Assembly: GCA_029783825.1 (NCBI GenBank) | Contig: JAREIK010001718.1 | Span: forward strand, 2,856,898-2,920,897 | Reading direction: 5' to 3' | Source: Sapria himalayana | Lineage: Eukaryota; Streptophyta; Magnoliopsida; Malpighiales; Rafflesiaceae | DNA: 64,000 nucleotides | Shown: in pieces, positions 11,290-23,100 of the stretch | Layout: each line of letters opens with the position of its first letter | How positions within the stretch are numbered: position 1 is the stretch's first letter | Translations under genes and position numbers: made by a program | Notes under the pieces: model-generated | Database searches by the model: none | Seen by the model: only the letters and a program-made list of their open reading frames with translations | What the model was told of the DNA's origin: nothing

Positions 11290-12150
11290 AATTCTTTCAT
11301 TATGATGAGTCAATGAGGTATTGGAGATGTTATCTTGTGGTGTTCCTTTTAGTATTGAAGAAGTTTTGAATGACTTATCTCTTCTTAATATCTCTAGAAT
11401 ATTTATACTTATGAGCTTGTGGTTTTTATATCTAGTCCTATTCTAGAAATTAGGCATTGTGTTAATAATGACCTTCTGATCCTTTAGACTATAAAACAAA
11501 TCACCTTTAGTCCCTCTAGGATATCCCACGAAAAAACAAACTTAATTCTATTCTCATTTCTAACTTATTTATATTTCCTTTCAACAGATATGCTAGGCAA
11601 CCCCACAAATGAGTTTGTTTCAGACTAGGCTTATGCCTAGTCCACAATTTAGTTAGAGTAACAAGTACCAACTTAGATAGAACTAAATTTAAAATATAAG
11701 TTGTTACTAAATTATTTCCCTAAAAGAATCCAAGCATATTTGAATAACTCATCATTGCCCTTACCATTTTCATAAGAGTCTTATTCCTTCTTTCTGCTAC
11801 ATCATTCTACAGTGTTTTAAGACATTTATTCTGATATTTCTTTGTTTGCATATTGTACTCTTTGAATTTCTCAAATGTATCAGACTTATGGCATATCAAA
11901 TAAAATATACTCATATCTTGAGTAATCATCAATACAAGTGATGAAATACTCAAAATCACATCTTTCATAGATGGTCAAAGGCTCTTTAGCTTTATAGCCT
12001 TTGACCACAAAAGGTCATTTAGTCATTTTTTCTTTTAATTAGGACTCTCATAGTGGAAGTAGTTTGACTTTCAATGAACCCAAAGGTGCATCTTTTGCCA
12101 TTCTTGAAATTTATTTTAGATTTATATGACTTAGGCATAAGTACTAAAGA
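11290..12150 (-). pseudogene. Copia integrase remnant
   Basis: The minus strand reads KAKEPLTIYERCDFEYFITC followed by IDDYSRYEYILF near 11880-12000 (catalytic-core motif FIDDYSRYxWxY with the first acidic residues). It then reads ERRNKTLMKMVRAMMSYSNM around 11730-11810 (motif NGVAERRNRTLLDMVRSMM with the catalytic Glu). Frame changes and stops lie between the blocks. Confidence 0.75.
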
Positions 12151-12639
12151 TATGTCTGGTTCATATTAGAAAGATATTTTATGTGGTAAGATATTGATGT
12201 TATTTGACATACATTATTACAGTATAGTAGAAATCATTTTAATAACATGAAGGTTGTCTTTTAATATACCTGAACAAACAGTCATTTTATTCAAGTAAAC
12301 TAAAAACTAAAATCAAGTTTCTTTTGATTGAAGATACTTAAATATAATCTTTCAAAATTAAAATAGTAACTCTTATAAGCCAAAACATGCAATCTCCCAC
12401 TACAATAGCCACTACCTTGGTAGTGTTTCCCATGTGAAAATTAATTTCTTCATCACTAAGTTGTCTAGTTTCCTAAAATTACTATAAAGAATTACAGGCA
12501 TGATTAGTGGCACACATATATGTATGTAAAGTATCCATAGATACTATCACTAAATATGTTCAACAACTAGTAATTGAGATATATCTTGATTATTCACTTT
12601 GCCGAAATAAATTAGATATTGCTTATTTACTATTAGTTG

Positions 12640-13340
12640 TGACTTATGAGCTATAGCAAGAACTTTAATATATTTCTAAAATTTTTTCTTCTTCTTTCCT
12701 TTTGATTTATAAATTCTTTCAGCCACGAATACTCCAAATGGTTTCATGATAAAACTTTTAGCCGATACTAATTCATTATGTAAGTGTGCTAAAGTCCAAT
12801 CATGTCTATTCATGTTATAATTTAAGTAGAATTGCTTATAGGAGTCTTTCAGAACATGATCTCTAGTTCATTCATAAAATCAGACATCTTGAGAACATGA
12901 TCTCTCACTATGATGCTTTTAGTCATTTTAGTATTCATTAGATCTCTCATGGCTTTTTGTCTAGCAGAACAAGTCTAATTGCTAAATATTTCTTTGAGAT
13001 TAGATATCATGTCATAGGAAATAGCCATGTATTATTACTAATGTTAGAGTATATTTGATATAAAAGCTAAAATATAACTTCTAGACATCTCATTAATCTT
13101 TACCCATTTCTCATAAGGCTTGGCTTTCTCATCGATTACCCCTTGATGAGGTTTATTTGGGCACAGATATGAGAGTATAAACTTGACATTCTTAGTAGTC
13201 AGGATAATGTCAAGATTTTTTTTTCAATCTATGTAATTAGTTTCGTCAAGTTTATTTTATTTGAGAATGATGGTGATTGGGTTGAGAGATATTTTCCTAA
13301 AAATTTATATTGAGCTTATTAATTTTAATTTTATCATAAG
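12640..13340 (-). pseudogene. Copia gag remnant
   Basis: The minus strand reads KLDETNYID-KKNLDIILTT followed by KNVKFILSYLCP, then VIDEKAKPYEKWVKINEMSR, MAISYDMISNLKEIFS and ARQKAMRDLMNTKMTKSIIV followed by RDHVLKMSDFMNEL. This is the plant copia Gag of the UBN2 type, where the NYxxWxxNLDIVL and VRDHVLKM motifs are characteristic. It has several stops and indels. Confidence 0.8.
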
Positions 13341-13535
13341 AATTATTTCTCTCCAATCATTCTTGAATAAATTCATTACCAATTTGACATATCGTGAATA
13401 GTATGCCTCAATTGGAAGATGGCTAGTGTTCATTATTTGTTCAAACATGCCAATTTTTATTAATCTTATTATCTAGGTAGTGGGTCATGCCAAACAAAAT
13501 GAAATTGGTAACTTGTATTTGATCATATAAATAAT

Positions 13536-13655
13536 AGGAGTAGCTCAAATAAATGGGATGATATAAATAATAGCAGTAGCTCAAATAAATGGGATGATAT
13601 AAATAATAGCAGTAGCTCAAATAAATGGGATGATATAAATAATAGCAGTAGCTCA
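13536..13655. repeat. 36-bp minisatellite, about 3.5 units
   Basis: The unit TAATAGCAGTAGCTCAAATA followed by AATGGGATGATATAAA repeats with almost no change. Because 36 is a multiple of three, the minus strand stays open and would read YYLYHPIYLSYC repeatedly, but there is no sign of a real gene. It lies just beyond the 5' end of the minus-strand copia remnant. Confidence 0.9.
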
Positions 13656-14390
13656 GATAGAATAATATATAGGATGCTATTATTATAAAAAATAATTGTT
13701 TCTTAAATGAATCATTCATATAGAAAATTTAACCATTTAAACAATCTGCTGAATTACCTAATTGTGGTTTGTGCTAAGTGTACATGCAAGGTAGCTAGTC
13801 CGATGTGGAAAAGGTACCAACACTTTCGAACCAATAATGGAGACCATGAGATTTATTATAAATGAATTCCCTTTGCCACTTAGATATATTAAAATTGAGG
13901 GTTTTTTCAAAATATCTTGATTTCAAAAACTTCATTTTTCTAAGATACAACATCATGCAAGTTGTTATACTTGTATATATGCATTGGAATATCACAAATA
14001 TATGTACATACATAATACATAACATACATCATATCATCCATGTCACAATTCATGCCATAACCCAGAAAACAGACCACAGCATCTATAAAGCATGCCACAA
14101 ATACATGATGACTATGCATCATACATATTTAACTATAGAATATCCCAACCATACATTATTTAGGGCACTATCCCCTTAGACTTTCTATATGGACATTAAG
14201 GTTTGGGATAGTATCCTTAACCAGATTGAAAGTGCCTAGTTAATTTTGTAATGGTCCTAGGAGTAGTCAGAATAAGAAAAATTTGCTCGAATTTTAAGTT
14301 GATCAAGACTGGAATTATTGTATCATATTCTCCATCATCAATAACATCTATCACTATGAGCTCCGCTTCTATTAGTTTCTACCATTGCGA
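13656..14390. other. Non-coding stretch
   Basis: No domain or RNA recognised. Overlapping open stretches on both strands at 13795-14179 are rich in His, Tyr and Ile, as expected from AT-rich CAT/ATA repeats, and have no family resemblance. Confidence 0.4.
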
Positions 14391-14394
14391 GATC

Positions 14395-14975
14395 CACCAT
14401 GTGCACCGCCACTAGCTACAACAAGCATAAAATCTACCACCATCAGCCATGTCAACCACCATATGCAATGTTGACAATTATAGTCACCACCTTTTGGAAC
14501 TTCCATTCACAATGACAACCTTCATAGGTGACATCGCCAGTTGGAGTTACCACCTTCGGCACACCTATTTTCCATGACAACCTCCACATGTGACATCATC
14601 AGCTATAGTTATCACCTTCATTGCAAATGTTCATCATGACAACCTCCAAAAGTGATGTTTCTGGATACAGTTACCACCTATGACATTGTCATTCACTACT
14701 ACAACCTCCACAAGCAACGTTGCTAGTTATAGTTAACACTTATGATGTTGTCATTCATCATGAAAATCTCCACAAGTGATGTTGCCGACTATAATTACCA
14801 CTGTTGTCATTTTTGTTCACCGCAAAAATCTCCACATGTGACATCACCAACTATAGTTATCACCTCCAACACTATCATTCACTACAACAGCCTCCATATG
14901 TGGCATTGCAAGTTTTAGTTACCACCTTCGCTACTGCCATTTGGCACAACAGCCTCCACAAGCACTATTGTCGGT
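14395..14975. repeat. Diverged minisatellite with strict 62-bp period (2 x 31)
   Basis: The motif C(C/T)TCCAC(A/T)(A/T)GTGA recurs at 14581, 14643, 14705, 14767, 14829, 14891 and 14953. Each is exactly 62 bp apart, with earlier weaker units at about 14394, 14456 and 14519 (one 63-bp step). The second half of each unit (GTTA(T/C)CACCT...) starts 31 bp into it. Sequence identity between units is modest, yet spacing is almost invariant. The period 62 is not a multiple of three and stops occur in all frames, so this is not a repeat protein. Confidence 0.85.
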
Positions 14976-17380
14976 GGTAGTTTTATCTTTCATTATAGAA
15001 GAAAAAATACATCTCCAAGTGAAAAATTAAACAAAAAAATTACAACCCTTAAATTTAAACCAACACATCTATTGTGATAATGTGCATAGTATAATGTTGC
15101 GTGCATAGTTTAAAGCATATTTTTATGTGGGAATTACCTAATTGCAGGTGTACCGATGGCTTCAGTCATCTCTTGTAAATCCTCTTCCAGCTTTAGTTCG
15201 TGATGAAGATGATGCTATAGTGATATAACATCACTAAGCCATAATTTATATTTTAAAAATGAAAACCAATTATTTTAATGCATCACTAAATGATGAATTT
15301 TGGTTTTTTATTATTTTTAATATCTTTATTAAAGATTTAATGTATTATATATATATATATATATATCAAAACAAATTAAATAAGAATAATTAATTTGATA
15401 AAATCAAATTATTTGATTATAATTTAACTAATTATTCAAATTATATATGCACCTATATTCTAAATAAATATACAAAACCTTTAAGACTTTTTATGCCATC
15501 AAGATAAGGCTATGAAAGGAACTCTGACCTAAATAAGATCTCAAGCATCCAATATAAATTATTTCGCACAATAATTTACGCTAATTATGATTTATATCAC
15601 TATAAAATTATAATTATACTTCATCACTTAAATAAAATCTTTTGTTCCTTTTGTTACATAACACTAATAAAAATTCACATATTAAGATTACGGATACCCA
15701 TTGATTAAATCAAATTACTGATAATCTTATTCAATCAATTTCTAATTATTTCATTAATGCTTTCAACTTAACTTGTTTGAATTATCAAATTAAAATCCAC
15801 CTACAAGGTTTGGTAACATCAAAACTTCTAAGTTTTCTCAAGGGAGCATTATCAATCCTTCTAATAGGACATAAAAGGCCTGAAAAGTTTGTTCCATTGG
15901 GAATTATGGAAGTTTATGGTATTTATTAGGGCTCTATTGCAATGAAATAGACTGTTCCATGGAGCTTTAGTCTAACTAAAAATTTTTTTTTTTGGTCTTA
16001 TTGAAAATTGCTCTCAAGAATTGGAGCAATTTTTGAATCTTCAACCAAGGAAGTATCTATTGTCGTATCCTACAACTCATGGTCGATGGGAGAAGCATTT
16101 GAATGCTCTGTAGCTTTTTCAATTGGTTGGATGTGACTTTCATTGGGATATCTCCCATGTTCCATAATGTCTTGTTTCTATGACTTTGAGCACAAAAAAT
16201 GAGCAAAAATGTAGGGCAAATCCCAAAATTATTTTCTTTTTTCCAATATCTCACAAGTGCTCGTTCTACAAAGAATGAGCACAAAAAATGATTATTTCTA
16301 GGAGATTGTGCATTTTGCTCTTTTGGATCTCTATCATGAATAATTTTTCTATTCTTTTGCAACTCAAAACATGAGTTATATGAAGAATTTGTAATGGAAT
16401 CAAAATATTCTCACAATTATCTGAGTTTGATTTTACATCCCAAATAGATTCATGAAATTTCTAAGGTTTACTATGCATTACATATGTAGAATTTAAAACA
16501 AAATTAGAAAACATATTTTCTTAGATCATTTTTTGAAAACCAATAACTTAAATACAGAATTATATTGCATCAGAATCATCTTCGGCATAGTTGATACTTG
16601 AAATGGCATAGACAAGAACACAAAAATAGTCATATGTAGTGAACCTTTTTAAGCATGCTTCTATGGAGAATACAAACAAAAGGAAAGATGGTATGAAAAG
16701 CATCACTTACATAATTAAAATGACATAGACGAGAACATAAAACCAAAGAGTAAAATGAACTTGGAGATCTCCAAGTAATACATGTGTGAGTTTGCATGAA
16801 CACAAAGAGAAAGGAAGCATGTAACTAGCTCTAATTCTTTGAACAATATTTCGCATGTTATGTGGAACCACTTTATTAGCCACTCGATCCACCCCCACAC
16901 ATGTATGACTCTTAAGGAAAGAGAAGAATGTAGTCAAGGACCCTTTCATGTCTTTGTTGCTCTACGATCTCCATGTTGTCGTGTGCAAGACAATTATGGC
17001 ATCCAAAACTTGGTACCTAATTGTGACATTCAATTATATACGTAATGCTTGTCATGGTCTCTTTCTTTCATTTTGTATTCTATATAGAAACATGTTTTAA
17101 AAGGTTTATTATGTATGCTTATATGTCTCGATAACCACCATTGGACAATATATTTTCAAAACTATTTGGTTTACTATATTATGCTTATATGTCAAAATTC
17201 ATTTAAATTTTAATTTGTTTAAGAATAAGGGTAAATATCTCTCATTCATATTTATCCACCCTCCATACTAAATATTTTATATACATACCCTTGTGAGTAA
17301 TTATCAAACCTCACTCATCATTTTTCATAATTTACTCAAATAAAAATAGGATAAGTTGTTAGAACTTTATTTATACTAAA
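14976..17380. other. Non-coding stretch with an (AT)n microsatellite
   Basis: (TA)n occurs at about 15345-15366. Open stretches of 60-101 codons near 16057-17045 lie on both strands and overlap each other. I recognise no family in them. A local inverted/direct motif (GAGCACAAAAAATGA) occurs at 16187 and 16275. Nothing else is supported. Confidence 0.4.
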
Positions 17381-17389
17381 AGTCATTTG

Positions 17390-18927
17390 AGTGGGAGGGA
17401 TATTTATTTAATGCATTTTATTATTTAAAATCTTTGAGAATTTACAATGAGCTAATTTGGCATTTAAAAACAAAATGTACTTATGTTATGTATTCTACAT
17501 AGTTGATGATTTGATGCATAGAATTCGGCATATGCACAGAAGATCAAATCATTAATTTTTATAGAATATAAGCTTTTTTGTTCATAATCTAAATAGAATA
17601 GGATATACCATTATCAATATTATAGTACAAGATTTTAGTAGGTCTATCTTAACTATGAGGAATGACAAAATTTCAACTTCTTATGCTAGTACACTTGAGT
17701 ATATTGAACAAGATTGAGTTTGGATGATTATTTTATACTGACATAAAAATAATCTAGACATCATGGTTATTTTGAATAATATTACTCTGAATATTAAAAT
17801 AATTAATAATAACATGTATTTTTTATTAGTTTTTGATTCACGTAGAGTAAAATATGTAAGTATATTTTAATGCTTAGTGAAATGGATGATTATATCAATT
17901 GTATGATGAATATTAATTATCAATAGAATCTATGTCATTTTAAAAGAAATGATGGCACCACTTGAGGATACTTATGAGTTTTGACAATGTAAAATTATAT
18001 GGGTCAATTTTAAATATGGCATATCAAATAAGTTATGTGAAACATCCTAAGAAAATAATAAGATATTGATTAAATGAAATCGTCAGTTATTTAATTTAAT
18101 CAATGGACATATGTAATCTTAACTTGAATAAATTAATAAGTATACAATAACAAATATCTCAAACTAGATTTTCAATAAATGAGGGAGTGCAATTATAATT
18201 ATATAATAAAACAATTATAATTAATATAAATAGAATCATTTAATTTGTATTAGAATCTCAAAATCTTATTTGAGCTTGAGGTCTCTTTTGTATCCCTTAA
18301 CCAGTACCATAAGTGATACCTTTATAAATTATGATAAAAGATATTTTATATTTATTTATTTATTTATATTTATATGTATTTATTTATATTTATATTTATT
18401 TATTTATATTTATATTTATATTTATATTTATATTTATATTTATATTTATATTTATATTTATATTTATATTTATATTTATATTTATATTTATATTTATATT
18501 TATATTTATATTTATATTTATATTGATATTTATATTTATATTTATATTTATATTTATATATTACTAATTTAATTGATATTGGCTTTTGTATATATAAAAC
18601 AAATAAATTAAATTTTCTTTTATGAGTCATTTATTATAATATAAAAGTTTTTTATTATAATTTAAGAGTCATTTATCAAAAAATATTGTCACTTTTGAAT
18701 GTGTGATAGGTATGTCGTGTATGGTGGAGGAGAAGAAATTCATTATTCATTTTTTTCCTCATGGCACATTAACTTGGGGATTATAGGCCTTAGCAACTAC
18801 ATTGGCGCTCTCTTTTGTTAAGATATATATCCTAACTTATTGATAATAAAATTTCATCATGTTTATGTTCTCGAAAAGTTTGTTACATAACAAATATGAT
18901 TCGAAATAAAAACCCAACAATGGTATC
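17390..18927 (+). repeat. LTR-like segment with upstream PPT and downstream PBS
   Basis: GAGTGGGAGGGA at 17390-17401 resembles a polypurine tract. Sequence up to about 17720 is homologous to the minus-strand LTR at 9158-9474, sharing GATTTTAGTAGGTCTATCTT. At 18929 TGGTATCAAAGGG follows CCCAACAA, which looks like an LTR terminus plus primer-binding site. Whether one 1.5-kb LTR spans the whole interval, or two different LTR pieces abut, cannot be decided by eye. It includes the TTTATA microsatellite. Confidence 0.4.
18355..18560. repeat. (TTTATA)n microsatellite, about 200 bp
   Basis: Mostly uninterrupted hexanucleotide TTTATA from about 18405 to 18560 with a single TATTGA interruption near 18521, preceded by TTTA-rich variants from 18355. 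It is open in several frames on both strands only because the repeat lacks stops, so it is not a gene. Confidence 0.95.
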
Positions 18928-18928
18928 A

Positions 18929-18941
18929 AAGGGATTGGTTA
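18929..18941 (+). promoter_or_regulatory. Putative primer-binding site
   Basis: TGGTATCAAAGGG shares the first eight bases of the tRNA-iMet primer-binding consensus and follows CCCAACAA. Downstream there is no gag, but a 31-bp minisatellite. The internal region may be a non-autonomous (LARD or TRIM-like) element or simply decayed. Confidence 0.5.
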
Positions 18942-19154
18942 TGATTTTGCATAAAAATCCATCAAAATATAATCTACATTAAAATTGATTCTTACCTTGA
19001 ATCTTATAGACTATGGTGGAATTTTGACTGTGGTTGAATTATACAGACTATGGATTCTTACCTTGAATCATACATAAAAAATCTTTCTGCCTTCTTCTTC
19101 AATTACGGCCCTGAGTAATACTCTATAAGGGTTCATGTCAAGAATTTAAACTAT

Positions 19155-19440
19155 GGTTGAGTTCACGGTAACAATAGCAATCGTGGTGAAGCTCACAGTA
19201 GCACCCACCACCTATGATGGAGCTCACAAGGGTGAACACCAACTATGGTTGAGCACGTAGCAGCAAATACTAACCATATAGGAGCTCACAATGGAAAACA
19301 CTAATTGTAGTTGAGCATTCAGTGGTGAATAGTGATGTTGGCAGATTTCATCATTGTAAATAGTGATGGTGGTGGAGTTCATGGTGGCGAACAATGACGA
19401 TGGTGGAATTTGTAATGGTATGATGGTGGTGGAGTTCTTA
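19155..19440. repeat. 31-bp minisatellite
   Basis: The motif G(C/T)TCAC or its variants recurs at 19161, 19191, 19222, 19253, 19284, 19315, 19346, 19377 and 19408. This is a 31-bp step with one 30-bp exception. The consensus resembles AACTATGGTTGAGCTCACAG followed by TGGTGAACACC. Read on the opposite strand, one half of the 62-bp array at 14.4-15.0 kb is similar (AACTATAGTTGGTGATGTCA). Confidence 0.85.
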
Positions 19441-19449
19441 GTGGCAAAC

Positions 19450-20045
19450 AATGATAGTTGAAAATTTCATGGTGGAGAACAAAAACTACGATGTTAATTG
19501 ATATAAAATCTACTATTAATATAGTTTTGAAAGCGATGAAAAATCATCAATTTTGAAAATGGTGATTTTTAATAATTACAAACTCCACCTTTAAACTAGA
19601 AACCAGTGAATGTAAATAGCCATATAATAGCTATGCTCGTGTTTGTAGTTGATATGATATCATGTAGTTATAGTTTATGTGATGCATTTATGGTTGATGT
19701 GATGCATTTGTGGTGAAATGTTATGGTATGTATATTTTTGTGATTGAATGTTATGACATACATAGTGATTATGAATAACAGATGCATGTGACAACTTGTA
19801 TAATGGTTGTATATAGATAGATGTTTAACCATAATTTTAAAATTGAATATGGAACAACAAATTAAAATGATTTCCATTTTAAAATAAAGGGAATTAGTAT
19901 TTTAATTAGTTTCATATTATTTTAGGAAATATATATTTATATATAACCCTCAATCTTTTAAAATAATTAAGTGGGTGAGGAAATTCATCAAGTATGAATC
20001 TCATAGTCTCCATCATATTTTTCTAAAATAGAAAAACAAGTTCTC
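19450..20045. other. Non-coding AT-rich stretch
   Basis: Contains short direct repeats of TTTATGGTTGATGTGATGCA type near 19660-19710. No gene is recognised. Confidence 0.4.
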
Positions 20046-20049
20046 TATC

Positions 20050-20050
20050 G

Positions 20051-20111
<61 letters not shown>

Positions 20112-20112
20112 G
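20050..20112. repeat. Compound (CG)(CA)(TA) microsatellite
   Basis: CGCGCGCG, then about (CA)19, then (TA)n, a run of alternating purine-pyrimidine sequence of about 60 bp. Such a tract can adopt Z-DNA at its CG/CA part. Confidence 0.95.
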
Positions 20113-23100
20113 CATGTGTGTGTTTGTGTGTGTCTATGTCAGTGTTTATGTGTGTCTATATTTATTTTTTTATTTTTTTATTTATTTATTTATTTATGTT
20201 TAAATATATACAAATACATAGAATATATTTATATATACAAATACATAGAATATATAAATATTTTTAAAAAATATTTGATTTGTTTTGTGTAATTGGATGT
20301 GTTGAAGGTAGTTTAAAAAGGGGAGTAGGTGGGTTAGAATCCCACTTGCGTCGTTGTTTGATGCTGATCAGCTGATGTGTTGTTTAGTTTATTGTTTATT
20401 ATTATTTTTAACACTTGCATGTCATTTGGGAGTAAAATTGGGTTTCTGATTTTCTATACACCAAAACATAATTATTTTGCATTTTGATTCACTTTTTTTT
20501 ATTTTTTAAGTACTTTTTAAAATATTTTGTAATTGGTGCACCAAAATATAAATCCCCCTTGAATAAAAATATGACACCTAACACATAAAACAAACAAACA
20601 CAAGCCATTTATTAAATTAGAATCGCCAAAAATCAAATCAAATTTAATAATAATTAAACATGTTTTCAAACCACTTTGATAGACCCAGTCTTCCCGACAC
20701 CAACAAACCTAACATAATCTTACCTTGAATCAATCATCAATCTTATTAAGAAATCATTCTTTCTTTACACATACTCATTTATACCAGATTATCCTTTTTA
20801 TCATTAGTAGTTGAGCTAGCTCCCAAGTTTGTCCCCCCAAGGAACTACTCGCCATTCATAATTTTCTTTTAGTCTTTATTTTTGGACTTGCAACTAAAAG
20901 TTTATAGGCCATCATATCAGAAAATTGAGCAAGTTTGTGAATTTTTCATCTTAGACTACTTGTAATTAATTCTTATTGATAAAGAATTCTTGGTTTGAAA
21001 TCTCTTCAGCATTTTGATTGTATTGGGTATGCTCGGGTTGGGTAGATATCATTAGTTTTGTTTAATTTAATATGTTAGCTTTGATTTGTATATTTAATTT
21101 AATTTTAATGAGAATAGAAGTGCAATCATTTAAATTAGGTAGAATTAACAATTAAAACATTAATGACAATATTTTTTGATATAAAAAAGCTATTTTTAAA
21201 AAATAAAACACAACAAATCAGATGGAACATGGGCTGAACCACATGTGAATGCCAATTTTCTAAAAATCACATGGAATGTTACTTTTCCTAAAATCTGACA
21301 AAGCATTTGCTTTGTGGTGCATGTGGTGTGCGTGTTTGGTGAATGATAAAAAAAATGGGAATTATTTCTTTCTTCTTATTGTGCTTTCTCATCTGGAACT
21401 ATAAAGAAAATGAGAAGCCTTCTATATCATTTTCTTTAGGAGATTTTTCTTTTATAATTTTTTTTATTCTATAACAATTGTTACAGAAGCTTAAACCAAA
21501 CTTCTATCAAAATTTGGAGAGGGAATGAGCGATTCACTTCTCATTTTCTTCTATTCAAGGACTTGTGAAGGAAGAGCAAATATTCAAGTGTTGTTCATGC
21601 AAGGTTCGTGTAGAGTTCATGCAGTGAACATATGGTGTTCGTGGTATGTACGTGAAGAGATTATTTGTGTGGTATTCATACTATGCTCATGTTATGCTCG
21701 AGGATGCTTGAAAATCTTTGGGAGAATACTGGAGAAATTAAATATCATAGTTTCAAGTATTTCAATTATATTTACCTTTTGTTCTTGAAATTGTGTTATG
21801 GACTTATGATTTTTTTAAATTGTATAATTTTAATTACTTGAATATGCTATCAATTTTGGGGGCAGAATAATTATTTGTGATTATGTGTGCTTTTGGTGAA
21901 AGTTTATGGTTAAATATATATATTTTTAAAATATGTTACATACTTTGGATATTTCAATTATATTGATGATTTGAAATATGTATATTTATATATTTCAAAT
22001 AAAAAACTATAATCCAAAATCATTATTTAGAATCTACTTCATGTTTTGGGTAAATTTTCAAATTGATAAAAAAATTAAAAGATTTTAAAATATAACACCA
22101 AATTAATTATCTTTGTGAAACTGAAAATTCATTTTAAAATTAGTCTTGGTTTTCAGGCTCTATCTTGATCGATCTCAAACATATTAAACTCCTCTACCAC
22201 TAAAATATCATCATTCACATTATTGTGATTTTGTTAATTTTTCTTTCTAATCTCAACATTGTACAAAGTATTGTACAATTTGTTAAAAGTCTTATTTTCT
22301 TTATTATAGAGAAATGTTATAACATGGTGATTAAACTCATGAGCAATAGAGGCTAACAACGTCAATGTGGTAACTAGGTGATAACAAGGAAGTGAATATG
22401 GTCAAACTTAGTAATATTTGGTTGAAACTGAAATCAAAATAATTTTTTTTTCAAGTAAATCTAATTCTCCATTTTGTTGGTGTTTTTGACCTCCATATTA
22501 TCTCACATCTTTGACGATGTCTCCTTCAAGATAAAATACTTTTGTTCATATGAGACTAAGAGGCACAAATGGATCATACTACAAGTTTGGTAATTTATCT
22601 TCAAATATTATTAATCTTTCATCTCTCTTGGTTTATCCTTTTCCAAAGTAGTATTTAAGTCTTGTTGGCAAAGTATGCCCTTACTTCGTGCTATCACATG
22701 CAAAAATTTGGTCATCAAATTTTTCTACCTAAAACATTTCATTAGTCATGGACATCTTTACTAGCATAGATGAGGAACCTTTTGTATTTTTTACTACATA
22801 TTATTCAATTGTTGTTGATGTGGAATGGTAATAGCCCAACAATGGGAAGAAGTTACATATTTTTTAATCTTTCATCTCTCTTGGTTTATCCTTTTGTAAT
22901 TTTACTACACATTTTTTACTACATATTATCCAAAGTATAACAAATAGATAACAAAAGCACTCTCAGAGTACATGAGAACTTAAATTTTTGGATGATAAAG
23001 TAAATGGGAAGAAGTTATATTTATAGGCAAATAGTCCCTCCCTCTCACTTGCAAACTAGTTGTCCAACAATGGGTTTTGTTACTAAGTTTACACCAATAG

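Larger units (their letters stand above)
9158..13420 (-). mobile_element. Decayed Ty1/copia element, minus strand
   Basis: Reading the minus strand from about 13340 down, remnants appear in the order Gag, integrase, reverse transcriptase, RNase H, polypurine tract and LTR. Integrase before reverse transcriptase identifies Ty1/copia. It is a different copia lineage from the plus-strand remnant at 6.9-9.2 kb, judging by its Gag (family motif YxDWxxNLDIVL). No 5' LTR or primer-binding site was recognised at the right end. All frames are broken. Confidence 0.8.

Noticed and set aside
13536..13655. Possible CRISPR-like direct repeats
   Set aside because: The 36-bp units are contiguous with no unique spacers and lie in plant nuclear DNA.
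13441..13719. 92-codon frame with a repeated 12-residue unit
   Set aside because: Product of the 36-bp minisatellite. No start context, family or flanking conserved sequence.
14394..14975. Possible repeat-protein gene in the 62-bp array
   Set aside because: 62 is not divisible by three and every frame has stops.
16057..17045. Overlapping 60-101 codon frames on both strands
   Set aside because: They overlap each other on opposite strands and match no family I know. I cannot support a gene.
18270..18630. Open reading frames of 76-100 codons on both strands
   Set aside because: They arise only because the (TTTATA)n microsatellite lacks stop codons. The products would be simple Tyr-Ile, Phe-Ile or Tyr-Lys repeats.
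20327..20343. Possible tRNA gene, from a perfect T-arm-like hairpin
   Set aside because: No acceptor stem, anticodon arm or D arm can be formed around it. At most a tRNA or SINE fragment.
21525..21788. 87-codon open frame
   Set aside because: Cys/Ile-rich translation of GTTCATGC-type repeats with no recognisable domain, splice context or conservation evidence.
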